Source: Gnetum montanum
Taxonomy: Eukaryota; Streptophyta; Gnetopsida; Gnetales; Gnetaceae
Assembly: GCA_015680685.1 (NCBI GenBank)
Contig: MNCI01037641.1
Coordinates: 160,120 to 217,284, forward strand
Length of the DNA stretch: 57,165 bases
Reading direction: 5' to 3'
The translations under genes were made by a program, and so were the position numbers. Shown here piece after piece: positions 1 to 11,600 of this stretch. Under the pieces are notes generated by a model that was not told where the DNA came from, did not search any database, and saw only the letters and a program-made list of their open reading frames with translations. The number at the start of each line of letters is the position of its first letter. Position 1 is the first letter of the stretch.

Positions 1-1005
1 GCCAATGTGTTCAACTCCATGATCTGGATGTCCTACCACTCCCGATGCTAGTGAGCCTTCTTTGCTACTACTCCAAATATAAAACATTGGTCATTGCTGA
101 GGGGTGAGAAAAGTGGAAAATTTGGATGCCAGATTGCTCCACACTAGGGTTTGGGAATCCTACAAGTGCAACGTTGGCACAAAAAATCCACAAGTCTCAA
201 GGCTATAATGCTTCCATGTTGGGATTCAAGAGAATGCAAACATGGGAGATTGCAAAAGCTCTTGAGTGCTTGAAAATGTCCAAGTATGAAATGTATGTAT
301 GCTCAATGTATTCAAGTGCCAAAAGAGTGGAATATATTAATGGTGTTTGAGGTTGGTTTTTACAGGTCTTAGGCCATGAATGATGCTACAAAATGGCTAT
401 CAAATTGCTGCAAATTTTTGTCTCGTATAGGTGAAATGGGTGTCCAAATTTGGAGGGTTACTATACATAGTAAGTGCCTTCCCCCCATGAAAATTCTATT
501 TACTATTAATAGTAATGGGGCACACCTTCCATGCTGGAGATGAATATTCCATGCTAAGCCTTCTACCATCCTTGCTAGAGTGGTTGGTCAACATTGGAAT
601 GCATGGGGTGTTGAAATTTGGCTCTTGTGGCTTCCATGCTAGGGCGATATAGTTTCTACATTGGGGGTAGGTAAGGGTTACCTCCTTGCAAGTGTTTCCA
701 ATGTAGAAAAATGTATACCCCCCATAAAACCCATAAAATTGTCATTTTTAGCATTCCAAAAGGCATTTTGATCCCCCCCCCCCTTTCAAAAGCCCAAATA
801 TAGACACTAGGTGACTTTTTTCACTTGGGAATGAGGCTTTGGCCACTTTTGAGGCATTTTTCAGCCCCAAAAGTATAAACTATGTGAAATTTCCCAATGT
901 GGATTATAGTCTTCACATTTACAATAAAGTTTTTCCTTGGGTTTCATGGGGTGAAAGTTACATGATGAAAATTGGCTATAACATGCAATTTTTTGTGGTG
1001 TTTCA
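1..1005 (-). repeat. Tat-A 3' LTR, partial (cut by window start)
   Basis: No convincing coding capacity. The right border is set at the TTTCA ending at 1005 because the same junction (about 25 bases on each side) occurs at the border of the Tat-D 3' LTR at 31334. The segment is rich in short forms of CCATGCTAGGG and its complement (for example near 215, 535 and 630). The same word builds the hairpin array of this element. Short ORFs on both strands have no recognisable family. Confidence 0.6.
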
Positions 1006-1017
1006 ATGGTTCCTCTT
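1006..1017 (-). other. Tat-A polypurine tract candidate
   Basis: Read on the minus strand this is AAGAGGAACCAT directly before the 3' LTR. Tat-D has AAGAGGAACCAA in the same place. A purine-rich stretch just upstream of the 3' LTR is the normal plus-strand primer of LTR retrotransposons. Assignment rests on position and conservation. Confidence 0.45.
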
Positions 1018-1143
1018 TGTTTGTGTCTCAAGGATTGATTGAAGAGGCACTGATAAAGAATACAAAATACCACTACATATTATAGTGCTATAATGCATAC
1101 AGGTTACATGCAATGTTAAAACCAAGCTATCTAGGTCACCGTA

Positions 1144-1231
1144 GTTGCTATTCTAAGACCGTGGTGGGTCATGGCACTAGTTTAAGGTCTCAGTAGGTTG
1201 TGTTGCCAATTTAAGGTCATAGTGGATTATC
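1144..1231 (+). repeat. 29-nt boundary repeats, three units (between integrase and LTR, Tat-A)
   Basis: Three consecutive degenerate copies with 29-base spacing, begun by TTGCTA, GCACTAG and TTGCCA. The shared core is close to TAGTTTAAGGTCATNGTGG. They lie between the end of integrase (1263) and the LTR. The same motif recurs at other module borders of both Tat elements. Confidence 0.7.
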
Positions 1232-1262
1232 AAAAGTAGGCTTTCTTATTGATGATTATTGG

Positions 1263-4200
1263 CTACATGTAATATGGCTTTAGATAGAAATGATTGACTG
1301 GATTGGCCAACTCATTTTCATCCATGTCAGCTATCCTGAATGCACCATTCATGTAGGCTCTAGTGACAAGAAAGAATCCTTCCCAATTGGCTGAGAACTC
1401 GTCTGCATGCTTACAGATAGCTTTGAGAACCAAGTTACCTTCTTTGATCTTAGGCATTATCAAGTTATGATGATGATGCTGCTTCTACCTCTCTTGATAG
1501 TATTCGATGTAAGCAAGTGCTTACATACATTACTCCTCCATCGAGTCCAAGGCAGATGTCTACAAATTCTTGTTCTACTCATTATTAATGAAGTCTTTCA
1601 AGGTTACTCTAAGAGATGGCACTATAATTCAAGAGGTAAAACAACTTCAGAACCATAAACCAAGCTATAAGGGGTTACACCGATTATCATGCAATAGGTT
1701 GTCCTATATGTTCATAGTGCATGAACAAGTCCATCATGCCTTTTACGCTTGCTATTGTTGAGCATCTTTTTGAGTAAGTTGATGATGGCCTTGTTGTTTG
1801 CTTTTTCTTGTCCATTGGCTTGAGGGTAATAAGGCAACAAGAAGGAATGCCTAATGCCTAGGTCATGAAAAAATTTTTTTGTTTCTTGGCTACTAAATTA
1901 TGGTCCATTATCCATAACTATGGTCATGGGTATGCCAAAATGGGCTACAATGTTATCTAGGATGAATTTGTAGACTTTCTCAGTTGTAATCTTTCTTAGG
2001 GAAATAGCCTTAACCCACTTTGTAAAGTATTCAGTTGTGGTGATGACAAAGCTATGTTTAGTAGAAGAATTAGGTGTTATGGATCCAATGATATCCAACC
2101 CCCATCATTGAAATGGCCATGTTATTTAAGTGGTATGAAACTTAGTTGGTGGTACATGTATAAGGTTGTTATATCATTGGCTAACGCTACTTAACCTTCT
2201 ATAGGTAGTGATTTTCCATATGAGGCCAATAGTATCCTAACCGTCTAATCTTAGTGGCCATAGCTCTTGGTCCTATATGTCTTCCACAAACACCCTCGTG
2301 AACCTCCTCTAGGACTATTCTAGCTTCAATTTTACCTAAGAGCTTTAGGAGTATGCCATTGTTAGATAATTGAAACAATGTGTTATTACCTATGATGATG
2401 TATTACTTCAATCGCTTATGTACAACATCCTTTTGAGTAGTAGTCAAGTCTTGTGAGGATTCACCATGCATAAGGTAAAATTTGATATCATCATACCACT
2501 CCTTGGTAGGAGCAGTATGAACAACAGCCACAAAGGTATCCCTAGTATTCTGCATGATGGAAGTAGCATAATTCATGGTTAAGGTGGAAAATTTACTAAA
2601 GACATTTGATGTCACACTGAGGTCTAATGTTGTAATTGCATCAGCTACAACATTCTCATTTCGAGCTATGTGTTGGATATCAATGTCTACAAATTATGAT
2701 AACAATTACTTTCCTAGATCACAATAAGTTTGTAAATGTTGAGCTTTGCATGCATAGACTTTGGTTACTTGGTTGACCATAAGTTGTGAATCACCTTTGA
2801 TCATCAAGCATCTAATTCCTAGGTCATAAGCTGCCATCATATCTTTGATCAAACCCTCATACTATACTATGTTGTTGGTACATGGAAACTCAAAATGATG
2901 GGCAAAGTGTTGGATCTTACTAGATGTGAATGTTATGATGGTAGTGGCACTAGCCCGATGGGTAGTTGAAGCTTTGTCAAAGAGCATGACCACCTCATAA
3001 TCCTTAGGCACTTAGATAATGGTGTTAATGTATTTATCAAGGAACTTGGGCTCTATGGTTGATTGGTCATCAATACATAAAATTGTGAATTGTACTACTA
3101 TAGCTTGGCCTTTCATTAAGGACTAAGAGACATAATGAAGGTTGAACTTTGTGGTTATGAATTTCCATTGAGCTATATGGCTACTTTCATAGATGTTGGT
3201 TGTTGGCTCTGAGCATGTTATCTTTGCAAATGATGTTGACTGGGATTCTAAATAGGTAGTGTTTCCACTTCTTCAATTATTAGACTAGTGCTAGACAATA
3301 CTTCTTCACTTTCAGTGTATCAAGTCTCATGAGTAACTAATGTGTGGCTAAGGTAGTATACAAGCATCTCTACTCTGTCATCACATTTCTGATAGAGTAG
3401 AGAGGCAATAGATGTGTCAGAGATGGCAAGGTAGATGTAAAATGGTTTATCTTCTTATAGAGGATAGATTGTTGGTAGTTGTGCCAACTCTTGCTTAAGT
3501 TTTTCAAAGGCATCTTGACATTAAGCCGTCCACTCATAGTGAACCCCTTTCTTAGGCAAGTGTTGCATGGATTATAACTTATCCATAAGCCTAGCGATAA
3601 ATCCACAAATAAACTACTATTTGCCTTGTAATCCCTAAAGCTCCTTAAGGTTGGTAGGAACTACTAATTTGGATATGGCCACAACCTTATCAAGATTGAC
3701 ATGTATCCCTACTTTAGATACTACAAAGCTAAGCATCTTACTAGTCTTGACATCAAAGACACATTTCTTGGGATTGAGCCTAAGCTTGTACTTCAGACAT
3801 TGTTTAAGCACAAGATCTAGGTGATTAGCATGGTCATTGGCCACTTTTGACATAATGGCTATGTCATCTACGTAATCATTAAGCAAACCTAACATGTAAT
3901 CACTAAAGATATAGGTCATGACTTGTTGATAAGTTGCTCCAGCATTCTTAAGGCCAAAAGGCATCATAGTATAGCAAAAGGTACCCCAAGGGGTCATGAA
4001 GGTTATGCTAAGCTGATGCTCTAGGTTGATCCTAATCTAGTTATATCTTGAGAATCCATCCATAAAGGACAACAAGGCATGTCCAACCATAGTATTGATA
4101 AGTTGATCAATACTAGGCAAAGGGAAGTCATCATTGATAGTTGCTTTATTTAGGTCTTGGAAATTGATGCAAATATGGATACTCCCATTTTTCTTAAGGA

Positions 4201-4767
4201 CTACCACTATGTTGGACGTCCATTTTGCGTAGTCGATAGTCTTAATGAAATCAACTTGGTAGAGCTTCAAGATCTCATCACGAATTGCTAAGGCCAAATC
4301 GAGTCTAATCTTGTGTACATTTTACTTAACTAGTCTAATGCTAGGGTCTAGTATGATGTTGTGCTAGAGTAAACATGGGCCTAGGCCTAGCATATCTTCA
4401 TATGATCAAGAAAAGTCTTAATGTTTCTTTGTAGAACCTTGATGATGTCTTGACCCTGTTGGGGTTTCATTGAGGAACTTAGTTTAAGAGTTTTCTCCTT
4501 ACCATTATGTGTTCTGACAAGAACCTTATCTAAAAAATCTTCAATTATGTCACATACCTCTAAGTCAAAGGTTTTGACTAGGTTTTTAGGCCATTCTATA
4601 GGTTTATCTATTGAGGCTATGTGATCTACAAAACTCTCAGGCTCGATATCTAGGAAATTAGGGTTGATAAACTATTCAAAATTACCATGAGATCCATGTA
4701 GACACAAAGGCAAATTGATTTGCTCCCATGTACTCATACTTTGATCCTTCATGTCAACAAAAAGCAT
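1263..4767 (-). pseudogene. Tat-A pol: RT, RNase H, archaeal-type RNase H, integrase (decayed)
   Basis: Reading leftwards, reverse transcriptase covers about 4300-3635 with KKNGS, a DFPLPSIDQL stretch and the catalytic YVDDI. RNase H remnants follow to about 3000. A second, archaeal-type RNase H lies near 2950-2700 with an intact-looking KGDSQLMVNQV. A linker with KEWYDDIKFYLMHG is at 2615-2403, then integrase with a zinc-binding [20 protein letters not shown] stretch, core D at MDIIGS and D at MDNGP (2098-1898), and a C-terminal module ending FYLKPYYM at 1263. This order with two RNase H domains is characteristic of the Tat lineage. Many in-frame stops and a few frameshifts make it non-functional. 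The start is uncertain; an in-frame Met lies at about 4767. Confidence 0.88.
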
Positions 4768-5420
4768 ATTAAGTGGCACCTAGATAAAGATGAATAAATA
4801 ATGCTAAAATGCTATAAAATCATGTAAATACATGTAGTTTAAATGCAAACAAGGCCATTCAAGGCTACCAATGGGGTAAGGACAAGTAAACAAAGTACAA
4901 TAGAGGCCAAGTAAAGATCAAACAAAGGCTAAGAAAAGGGAAGTGTGAGAAAAAAAAGGTCATTATTTTGCTAGTTTTAGGCCTTATCAAGCCATGATGC
5001 CATTTTAGAGTCTTATTGGATTATGATGCCAATTTAAGGCTATAGCGGACCATGGTTATATGGAATCAAATGATGGTTAGGAAAGGTCAAACCCCACTAT
5101 TTGATGCCAATAAAAGACTAGACAAAGGAAAATAAGGCCATAATAAGGCAAATAAAGAACATATAAGGCTATATAAAGGCTATAAGGAGGTTAACAAGGT
5201 CAACAATGCAACACAAGGCTAAAAATAATTTAAAGCATCATGTAATAAGGGAAAAAGCAAGCAAAACAAGCTATATATGATGAAATTTAGCTAACATAGG
5301 TCAAAAAAGGGATTAGATTTTACCAGTTTTAGGCCTTAGCAAGTCATGATTTAGGGCTACCAGGCTATTAGGTGAGTTAGGGCTGTCTCTAGGCTGCTTG
5401 GATGTGAAAATTGAGAGTTT
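4768..5420. other. Tat-A spacer upstream of RT, with boundary repeats at 4968-5054 and 5321-5348
   Basis: Non-coding, A-rich, with many short AAGGC words (4880-5230). It contains three consecutive 29-base units of the boundary motif at 4968-5054 (cores CTAGTTTTAGG, CCATTTTAGAG, CCAATTTAAGG) and one isolated copy at 5321-5348. In Tat-D the matching border (36414-36474) carries the same motif between RT and the opposite-strand gene. Confidence 0.65.
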
Positions 5421-5707
5421 TAAAGCTTTCACATTGGGTCCTCCATGTTTCCATGTTGACCAGCTTGGAAGAAATGGGGTTTAGCAATTGGAACCAAAAT
5501 CCAAGCAAAAATAGGATCAAACATGGTTAGATAGGAAGCTAGAATCCAATTTTGGGAGTTATGCATCTTCTAACTTCGTTTTGAGGTAGTTTAAGTTAGT
5601 TTTGGATTTCAAAACATGTTGAAATGGCTTCCCTCCCTTTTCCACACTAAGCACAGTATTGCTAGCGTAGAAGAATGGGGGGACACTTATTTCATGGATT
5701 TAGGATG
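5420..5707. repeat. Tat-A hairpin array, left piece (cut by Athila-B)
   Basis: Contains the first hairpin units of the array that continues at 23133. Near 5627-5695 a CTTCCCTCCCTTTTCCACACTA arm is followed within about 40 bases by GCTAGCGTAGAAGAATGGGG, its approximate inverse. The array was interrupted by Athila-B at 5712. Confidence 0.6.
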
Positions 5708-5712
5708 GTTTG
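5708..5712. other. Target site duplication GTTTG, left copy (Athila-B)
   Basis: GTTTG directly abuts the TGATGAG start of the 5' LTR. The identical pentamer directly follows the 3' LTR at 23128-23132. This shows that both LTRs belong to a single insertion. Confidence 0.85.
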
Positions 5713-6602
5713 TGATGAGTTGCATGGTTTGGCCACATCGATGAGATGTCGTCAATGTGACCTCATTGACAGGATTTCATCAACATGATCTTGTCGACGT
5801 AGGTTTTGACTCGTTGATGTGTACCAATTGATGGGATAGCTTGTTTAGCCTATAAATGTGCACCTTTCACCACATTTATGGCATCAGATTTTATAGTTGT
5901 AGTGAATCTCTAGTAGTTTTTCCACTTGAAAGTTAGAATATTTTCTAAGTGCCCACAATAGAAGTCAAAGAGTGTATGGATCTTTCTTGAAGCACTATTA
6001 TACCTATGCACTTTAGTGTGTGTGGCATTAAAGATGAGCTTTTTTATCACATCTTGTAGCACTTAGATTAGATTAATTATTTCTTTGAGCATTTAACATT
6101 TTAAGAAATTTCTTTTAATGTTTTAAATAATCAAGTAATTAATTAAGCTAGATCAAATAGCGATTAATTAGAACCCATAAGTACTACCACTTCAAGCATA
6201 TGTGTAATACCTGGTAATCCTAGTAACACTTAACATTTGGTAATCTAGTAGTGTTATACGTGTTCAAGATGTGTACAACAAGTCAGAATGAATGCTTATG
6301 TTAGGATTTGTTAAGTTTTGATTAGTTAGATTAATTTAGTAATTAATTATCCTATTCTTCATTCTATAGTCTTTGGTGACTTAAAACGTAAAAAGATAAA
6401 AATGATTAAAATGATATTCCTGTGTTATACTTAACCATACCCTTGTACTCACAAGTGTAACTGGGAAGACAAAAATTGCAATAGTTGATTCACCTCCTAG
6501 ATCAGTGTATGTTAAAACCTAGAAGTCCTTGAAATTCAACTAGATCATGTGTAACACTTATGATTCGTATGGTTGGATGTAGGGTTTACTCACCACTCAT
6601 CA
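5713..6602 (+). repeat. Athila-B 5' LTR
   Basis: Starts TGATGAG and ends CTCATCA, an imperfect-free 7-base terminal inverted repeat. It aligns along its length with 22268-23127. A TATA box (CCTATAAATG) lies at about 5849-5858. The start region holds degenerate repeats of a TCGTCAACATGATC type, one of which is missing from the 3' copy. Confidence 0.9.
5849..5858 (+). promoter_or_regulatory. LTR TATA box (Athila-B 5' LTR)
   Basis: CCTATAAATG is conserved at the same place in the 3' LTR (about 22376-22385), although surrounding bases have diverged. Position about 140 bases into the LTR fits a U3 promoter. Confidence 0.6.
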
Positions 6603-6603
6603 T

Positions 6604-6621
6604 TGGCATTGTTGACAGGGA
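6604..6621 (+). other. Primer binding site, tRNA-Asp type
   Basis: TGGCATTGTTGACAGGGA begins two bases after the LTR. It resembles the TGGCGCCGTTGCCGGGGA primer site, complementary to the tRNA-Asp 3' end, used by Athila elements. Most differences are C-to-T or G-to-A, as expected from deamination. Confidence 0.7.
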
Positions 6622-7239
6622 AATTTTTAGTTATTAACATGTGCTATCTAAGACTTAGTGAAAATTATATAAAATTGTTGAAATGAACCTTAAAGTCACA
6701 ATCATCCTAACTAATAACAACAACTATAAAGAGCACACTAAATTTTTCTTTTAATCCAAAATGTCTTCTTCTCACACGTGTGATGGATCAAAACCACAAG
6801 TGCCCCAAGAATGAAAAGTGCTATTTACTCATCTAGATGAGTTTTTGTCTCCTTTCACCTTCATTCTACATCAAGATGAGCAGTTGCAATGAAGAGACAT
6901 GAAGGACAAAATTATGTTGTCATCCAATCAATTAATTGCTAGGATGCTGCTCCAAACTCTTAAGAGGTTGGGCATATAGGATCTCAATAATGAATATGTT
7001 TTGCAGGAACATGAATATCAAGACAATCATCTCACTAAAACACAATGAAAAAGAGATCGACAATTGCCAAAACACTATGAAGCTTGCAAAGAGAAAATAG
7101 TTTAATAAACCTTTATTTCTTTTGAACCAAAAAGATGATGAGGATTCCCTCTCTAAGGATTTTAACATGTAGAATCTCCTCCCCTTGATTTTGGTGAAGG
7201 GGGCTTGAACTAGAATTTATAGTCCATTGTAAACAATCC
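6622..7239 (+). other. Athila-B leader, no convincing gene
   Basis: Lies between the primer site and recognisable gag. A possible decayed N-terminal gag frame runs from the Met near 6899 with several stops, but no family motif is visible. An opposite-strand ORF at 6932-7168 is hydrophobic low-complexity sequence and is not called. Confidence 0.4.
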
Positions 7240-8580
7240 TGGTTTAGGTAAGAATGGATCAAATGATCATGGAGGATCCAAATGTGGGAGTCATGACAAG
7301 GGTAAGGATAGGCATCATGATGATGATTGTGGTCATGACTATAGAATAGGGGGTGGTAGGCACCATGGTGCTAGTCCTTATTTCTCTTCTCCTTCATCAT
7401 CCTCTTCTTCCACCTTAAGCTCCAATCAAAGTTGCAGAGGACATGATCGTGATGGAGGTGATTAGCGAGAAAAAAATGATTGTGATTGTAGAGCTCATTA
7501 GGATGACTAAGATCAGAGATGTGATATTCAAGGGAGGCCCACCACCACAAGAGAAGGGGTAGTAGAGGGCATCATATGCCACATGGCTATCACAAAGGCC
7601 ATGACTCTGATGAGCCTTTGCTTGCAACTTGAAACATGCTAAACATTGTAGAGATAGTCATGATTCCAATAAGGCATGTGAAAGCTAGCTAAACAAAGTT
7701 GTTGGATATGAACAATATCCCTAAGTTTGAGGGGCATATAAGCTAGATTTGTAGAACCATCTACAAGCCTTTCATGATGATTGTGCCTTGCAAAACATAG
7801 AAAATGATTGGAAAAAACTTAAGCTATTTCGTAGGACACTCATCAAAGAAGTAGAAAGTTGTTACCACTATTTGGAATTGGAATCCATTCGTAGATGGAG
7901 TATGATGCTTAAGCTCTTTAATGACAAATATCAGACTTACTCTAGAGTGTCCAACTTGAAAAAGAAAATCCAAGGTTGGCAACAAGAAACACATGAACCC
8001 TTGGATGCAACCATTGGATAGTATTATTCTCTTATGCATAGATGTCCTAGCCATGGTTATTCTTAAATGGAGAAGGTTCGCCATATCATACATGGGCTCT
8101 GATTAGAAACGAAGAGACTTCTTGGGGTATATGCCCAAGGGAGATTATTGGAATTTAGAGCCCATCAGATCCAAAGGCTCATTAAGTAGGTTGTAAAAGA
8201 AGAAGGAGAACTCAAAAAGAGGAAAAATTTTGAGGACTACAATTAGAACCCTTCCATCAGAAAAAGGAAAATCTACTTCATTAACAACGAGGATGAGGAA
8301 CCACTTGATGAAGTGGTGTCAAAAATCTACACTAATCTAGAAATCTATCTTCGAAAAATTAGCCAAGATAGATAAAATGTGGGACTCTTTGGATAAAAAG
8401 TTCCAAACATCTCTCAAAATTGTAGAGAAATCCAAGGAGAAAAGTAGTGATCATGACCATAGAATAAGGAACAAAAGAAAAATGTGCCCACCAAAGGGGT
8501 AAGGATAAGGTTGTTGTAGTTGAAGAGGTTGTGGAGTCTAAATTAGATGATGATGGTGGGTGTGACATCTACTAATACAA
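7240..8580 (+). pseudogene. Athila-B gag (decayed)
   Basis: A Ser/Asp/His-rich N-terminal stretch is followed by the retrotransposon capsid region at about 7720-8200. That region includes ESIRRWSMMLKLFNDKYQTY, THEPLDATI and HQIQRLIK. These match, residue for residue over long stretches, the better-preserved gag of element C (15437-17384), which identifies the family. The frame is open for 78 codons at 7788-8021 and continues with TAG/TAA stops at positions where element C has Gln, Glu or Arg. The product would form the capsid that packages element RNA. Confidence 0.8.
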
Positions 8581-9283
8581 ACATCCTAAAGGATGTTGCC
8601 TTGTTGTGTCATACTTGTAAGAGTCTAGGATGTATCCTTTGAATCTTAGGCTAGCAAGAAGAAAAGAACCTAGTAGATTGCCTTATCATCAAGGCAATCC
8701 TAGGCAGTTCCACCAATAATAAGCTTATTATTCAAGTGGAGCTCCATCACAACCATATGAGCAATATAAATAGTGGTAATATTCACAGTAGTGATGGATG
8801 CCATCATCAAGGTAGCAATACCCTTACAAGTAGACAAATCCATATGGGTACTATGTTCAACAACCAATGTCTCCACATGACTCTTCTAGTCATGCTTGTT
8901 TTTAGCATTGCTACTACCCTCTGGAGTACTATAGAACTCATTCTCCATCTCCCAGAGGGGAATCTCCATACCCTTATTATCCTTCTCATCATTTTACTCA
9001 TGTCCCTTCACCTTCAACCCAATTACCACTTGCTCCTTTCATGTAGGAAGAAATTCCAGCCTAGCAACAACAACGTAACACTACTAGAGCTGTTAACTTA
9101 TAGTTGGCTCCTCAGTTGAGTGGTTTGAAACCCATACCTAGAAAAAGATCATTTTTTTGAACCAATAGCCCTACAAAGCCCTCATAGAATCATGCGGTTA
9201 AGAACTATACATTTTCCTCATCCTCTGCATCCAATCCACTAAAGTCCCCTTTGAACCAAACACCTCCCAAAGTTCATACTATC
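8581..9283 (+). pseudogene. Athila-B gag-pro linker, Pro/Ser/Tyr-rich
   Basis: Decayed coding sequence continuing towards the protease, rich in Tyr, Pro, Ser and Gln codons, with many TAG stops at likely Gln positions (for example around 8718-8830). It corresponds to the proline-rich region at 16700-17384 of element C. Opposite-strand ORFs here are shadows. Confidence 0.5.
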
Positions 9284-9700
9284 ATGCTAATCGATGCTGT
9301 AACTGATTGGATTAGAACTAGCCACCTTCCTAGGAAACTATTTGATCCTAGAAGTCACCTCATTTACCTTCAAATCACCAAAAATGAGCCTTTCAAAGCT
9401 GTTCTGGATTTAGGTTCTAGTGTCAATCTAATTTCTCATGAGATGTAAAAAGCCTAGAACCTACCTCATCTCAAGAAGAGTAACATTCATTTAGAATTGG
9501 TAGATTAGTCCATCATTATTTCCTTGGACTAGTGAAGGATATTATGACCACTATCTATGGGTAGTCCTATCCTACCAATTTCCTAGTGATTCATATTGAC
9601 AATTGCGAAGGGGACTTTCCAATCATCATGGGAAGGGCTTGACTAACTACCATTGATGCACAGTTGGTAATCAGAGACCTTTCCTTGAAGATTTCCAAGG
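9284..9700 (+). pseudogene. Athila-B aspartic protease (decayed)
   Basis: A retropepsin-like region with LDLGSSVNLI (about 9402-9431), where DLG is the usual Athila form of the catalytic D-T/S-G motif. A second half with PIIMGR (near 9620-9640) resembles the flap-distal I-L/M-GR motif. Stops interrupt it at 9446 and after. It would cleave the Gag-Pol polyprotein. Confidence 0.7.
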
Positions 9701-9959
9701 AAAATGATTATGGAAATATCAAGAAGAAGAGAGTTTCATGCTTTACATATAGTGATACAGGGTGTAACTATGTTTAGAAATTATGGTCTATTAAAAGAAA
9801 ATCAATCAAATCATGCAGGTAGTTTGCAAACAAGTCTAAAATTCAAAGGTGCCTATACACAATAGCCACAAAATAGGAGGGCATCTAGTGATTGACAGCT
9901 AATCCTAAAAGTAGCATGCTTTGCATGGAATAAATTGAGAGCTTAACATATGCCTATGT

Positions 9960-11100
9960 TAAAAGCATGAATGAATTGGAGCTAGTTCATCATAAACTCT
10001 TCAATGATGAATCTAATGATACTTATTGGGGAGAGTTGGAAATCCTTGAAAATTTCAAACAAGAACCCCTAGATTTAAAAACTCTACATGCCAACATGGA
10101 GTATGCATTTCTGAAAAATGGCAAGTTGGTCATAATAAATGCTAATCTTAATCTTGAGAATAAAAAGATGTTGTTGAATGTGGTCAAAAAATGGCCAACA
10201 ATCTTTGCTTAGTAATATCCTGAACTCACAGGGATTGACACTAGGATATGCTAGCATTACATCTATACTGATCCTTCCATCAAGCCCAAGAGGTAGTCTC
10301 AGTGATGGCTACACTCTAAATTAAAGTAAATCATCAAAGAGGAAATTGAACAACTCCTCAAGGTAGGGTTCATCTATCCAATTGCAGATAGCAAGTGGGT
10401 TAACCCACTTATAATTATGTCAAAGAAGGATGGCAAGTGGAGGGTGTGTATTGACTTCAAACTGTTGAACATGGTGACGTACAATGATCATTGTCTATTG
10501 CCATTTGTGGACCAAGTGTTGGACACTATTTTTGGGCATTATTTCTATAGCTTTTGGGATGGTTATAGTGGTTGTAACCAAATTTAGATTAGACCAGAAG
10601 ATTAGGCCAAAACTACATTCACAAGTTTGTAGGGGATTTTTGCATATTGAAAGATGTCGTTTAGTCTGTGCAATGCCCCTACAACATTTCAATGCTTAGT
10701 CCTGAACATTTTTCAATAGTAGATTGGTAGCAGGGTGGAAGTCTTCATGAATGACTCTACAACTATGATGCTACATTTGAGTAAGCCTTAGACTTCCTTG
10801 AGCAAGTGTTTAAACATGCATGAAGACCAATCTTCAAGTCAATTGGCAAAAGAGCCATCTCATGGTCTAGGAAGGCATTGTTTTAGGGCATAGAATTTTT
10901 AAAGTAGGAATTGAGGTGGACCATAAGAAGATTAGGGTCATCCAAGAAATAACCTATGAATTGGAAATCATTAAAGATGTCCAGTCATTCCTTAGGCACA
11001 TTGGCTACTACTAGTGATTTATAAAGAATTTCTCTAAGATCACTAAACCATTGGTTGAGCTTACAATTAAAGATGCTCTGTTCATATGGATCATGGAATG
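9960..11100 (+). pseudogene. Athila-B reverse transcriptase (decayed)
   Basis: After an acidic N-terminal segment (9967-10212), one frame carries the RT domain through 10760: YPIADSKWVNPL, WRVCIDF, LPFVDQVLD, FWDGYSGCNQI, SFSLCNAPTTFQ and the active-site region VFMND. The expected FMDD reads FMND, so one catalytic Asp is lost. In-frame stops are mostly TAG where Gln or Trp is expected. Beyond about 10760 frameshifts accumulate. Confidence 0.85.
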
Positions 11101-11600
11101 TAAAAAGACATTTTAACAACTCAAGGAGAAGCTTGTAGAAACTCCAATTCTATTAGCACCTATTGGTCCCATCTATTTTACATCATACTAGATAGATCAA
11201 ACTATGCCTTGGAAGCAGTGCTTACATAGTTGGATGATCAGAAACATCCTCATTACATCCACTATGCAAGTCAAAGCATTGTGGATGTAGAGATCAATAC
11301 ACCATAATAGAGAAAGAGTTGATGGTGGTGATGTATGCCTTGGAGAATTTCAGGCACTATGTGCTTGGATACAAGGTCTTTGTGCACACTAACCATAGTG
11401 CCATTTTCTTTCTCATGAATAAGTCGATGGTGAACCCTCATGTCATATAGTGGCTAGTGATGTAAAAGGATTTTGATCTTATAATGATAGATCAAAATGG
11501 AATTGAGAATGTGGTTGCTAATCACTTGTTTTGGTTACATTGGGACAACAAAGAGGAGGAGAGCTAGCTCTCTAATCAATTTCTTGATGAACTCCTTTTT
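11101..11600 (+). pseudogene. Athila-B RNase H (decayed)
   Basis: A recognisable KELMVVMYALENFRHYV at about 11300-11360 and VFVHTNHSAIFFLMNK at 11380-11425 match the connection and RNase H part of Ty3/gypsy pol. NHSA stands where DHSA or DHAA is usual, so a catalytic Asp appears lost. Several frameshifts lie upstream. Confidence 0.65.

Noticed and set aside
8736-9119. 127-codon plus-strand ORF
   Set aside because: Wrong frame relative to the gag-pro linker. The Tyr/Pro/Ser-rich frame with TAG stops matches element C better.
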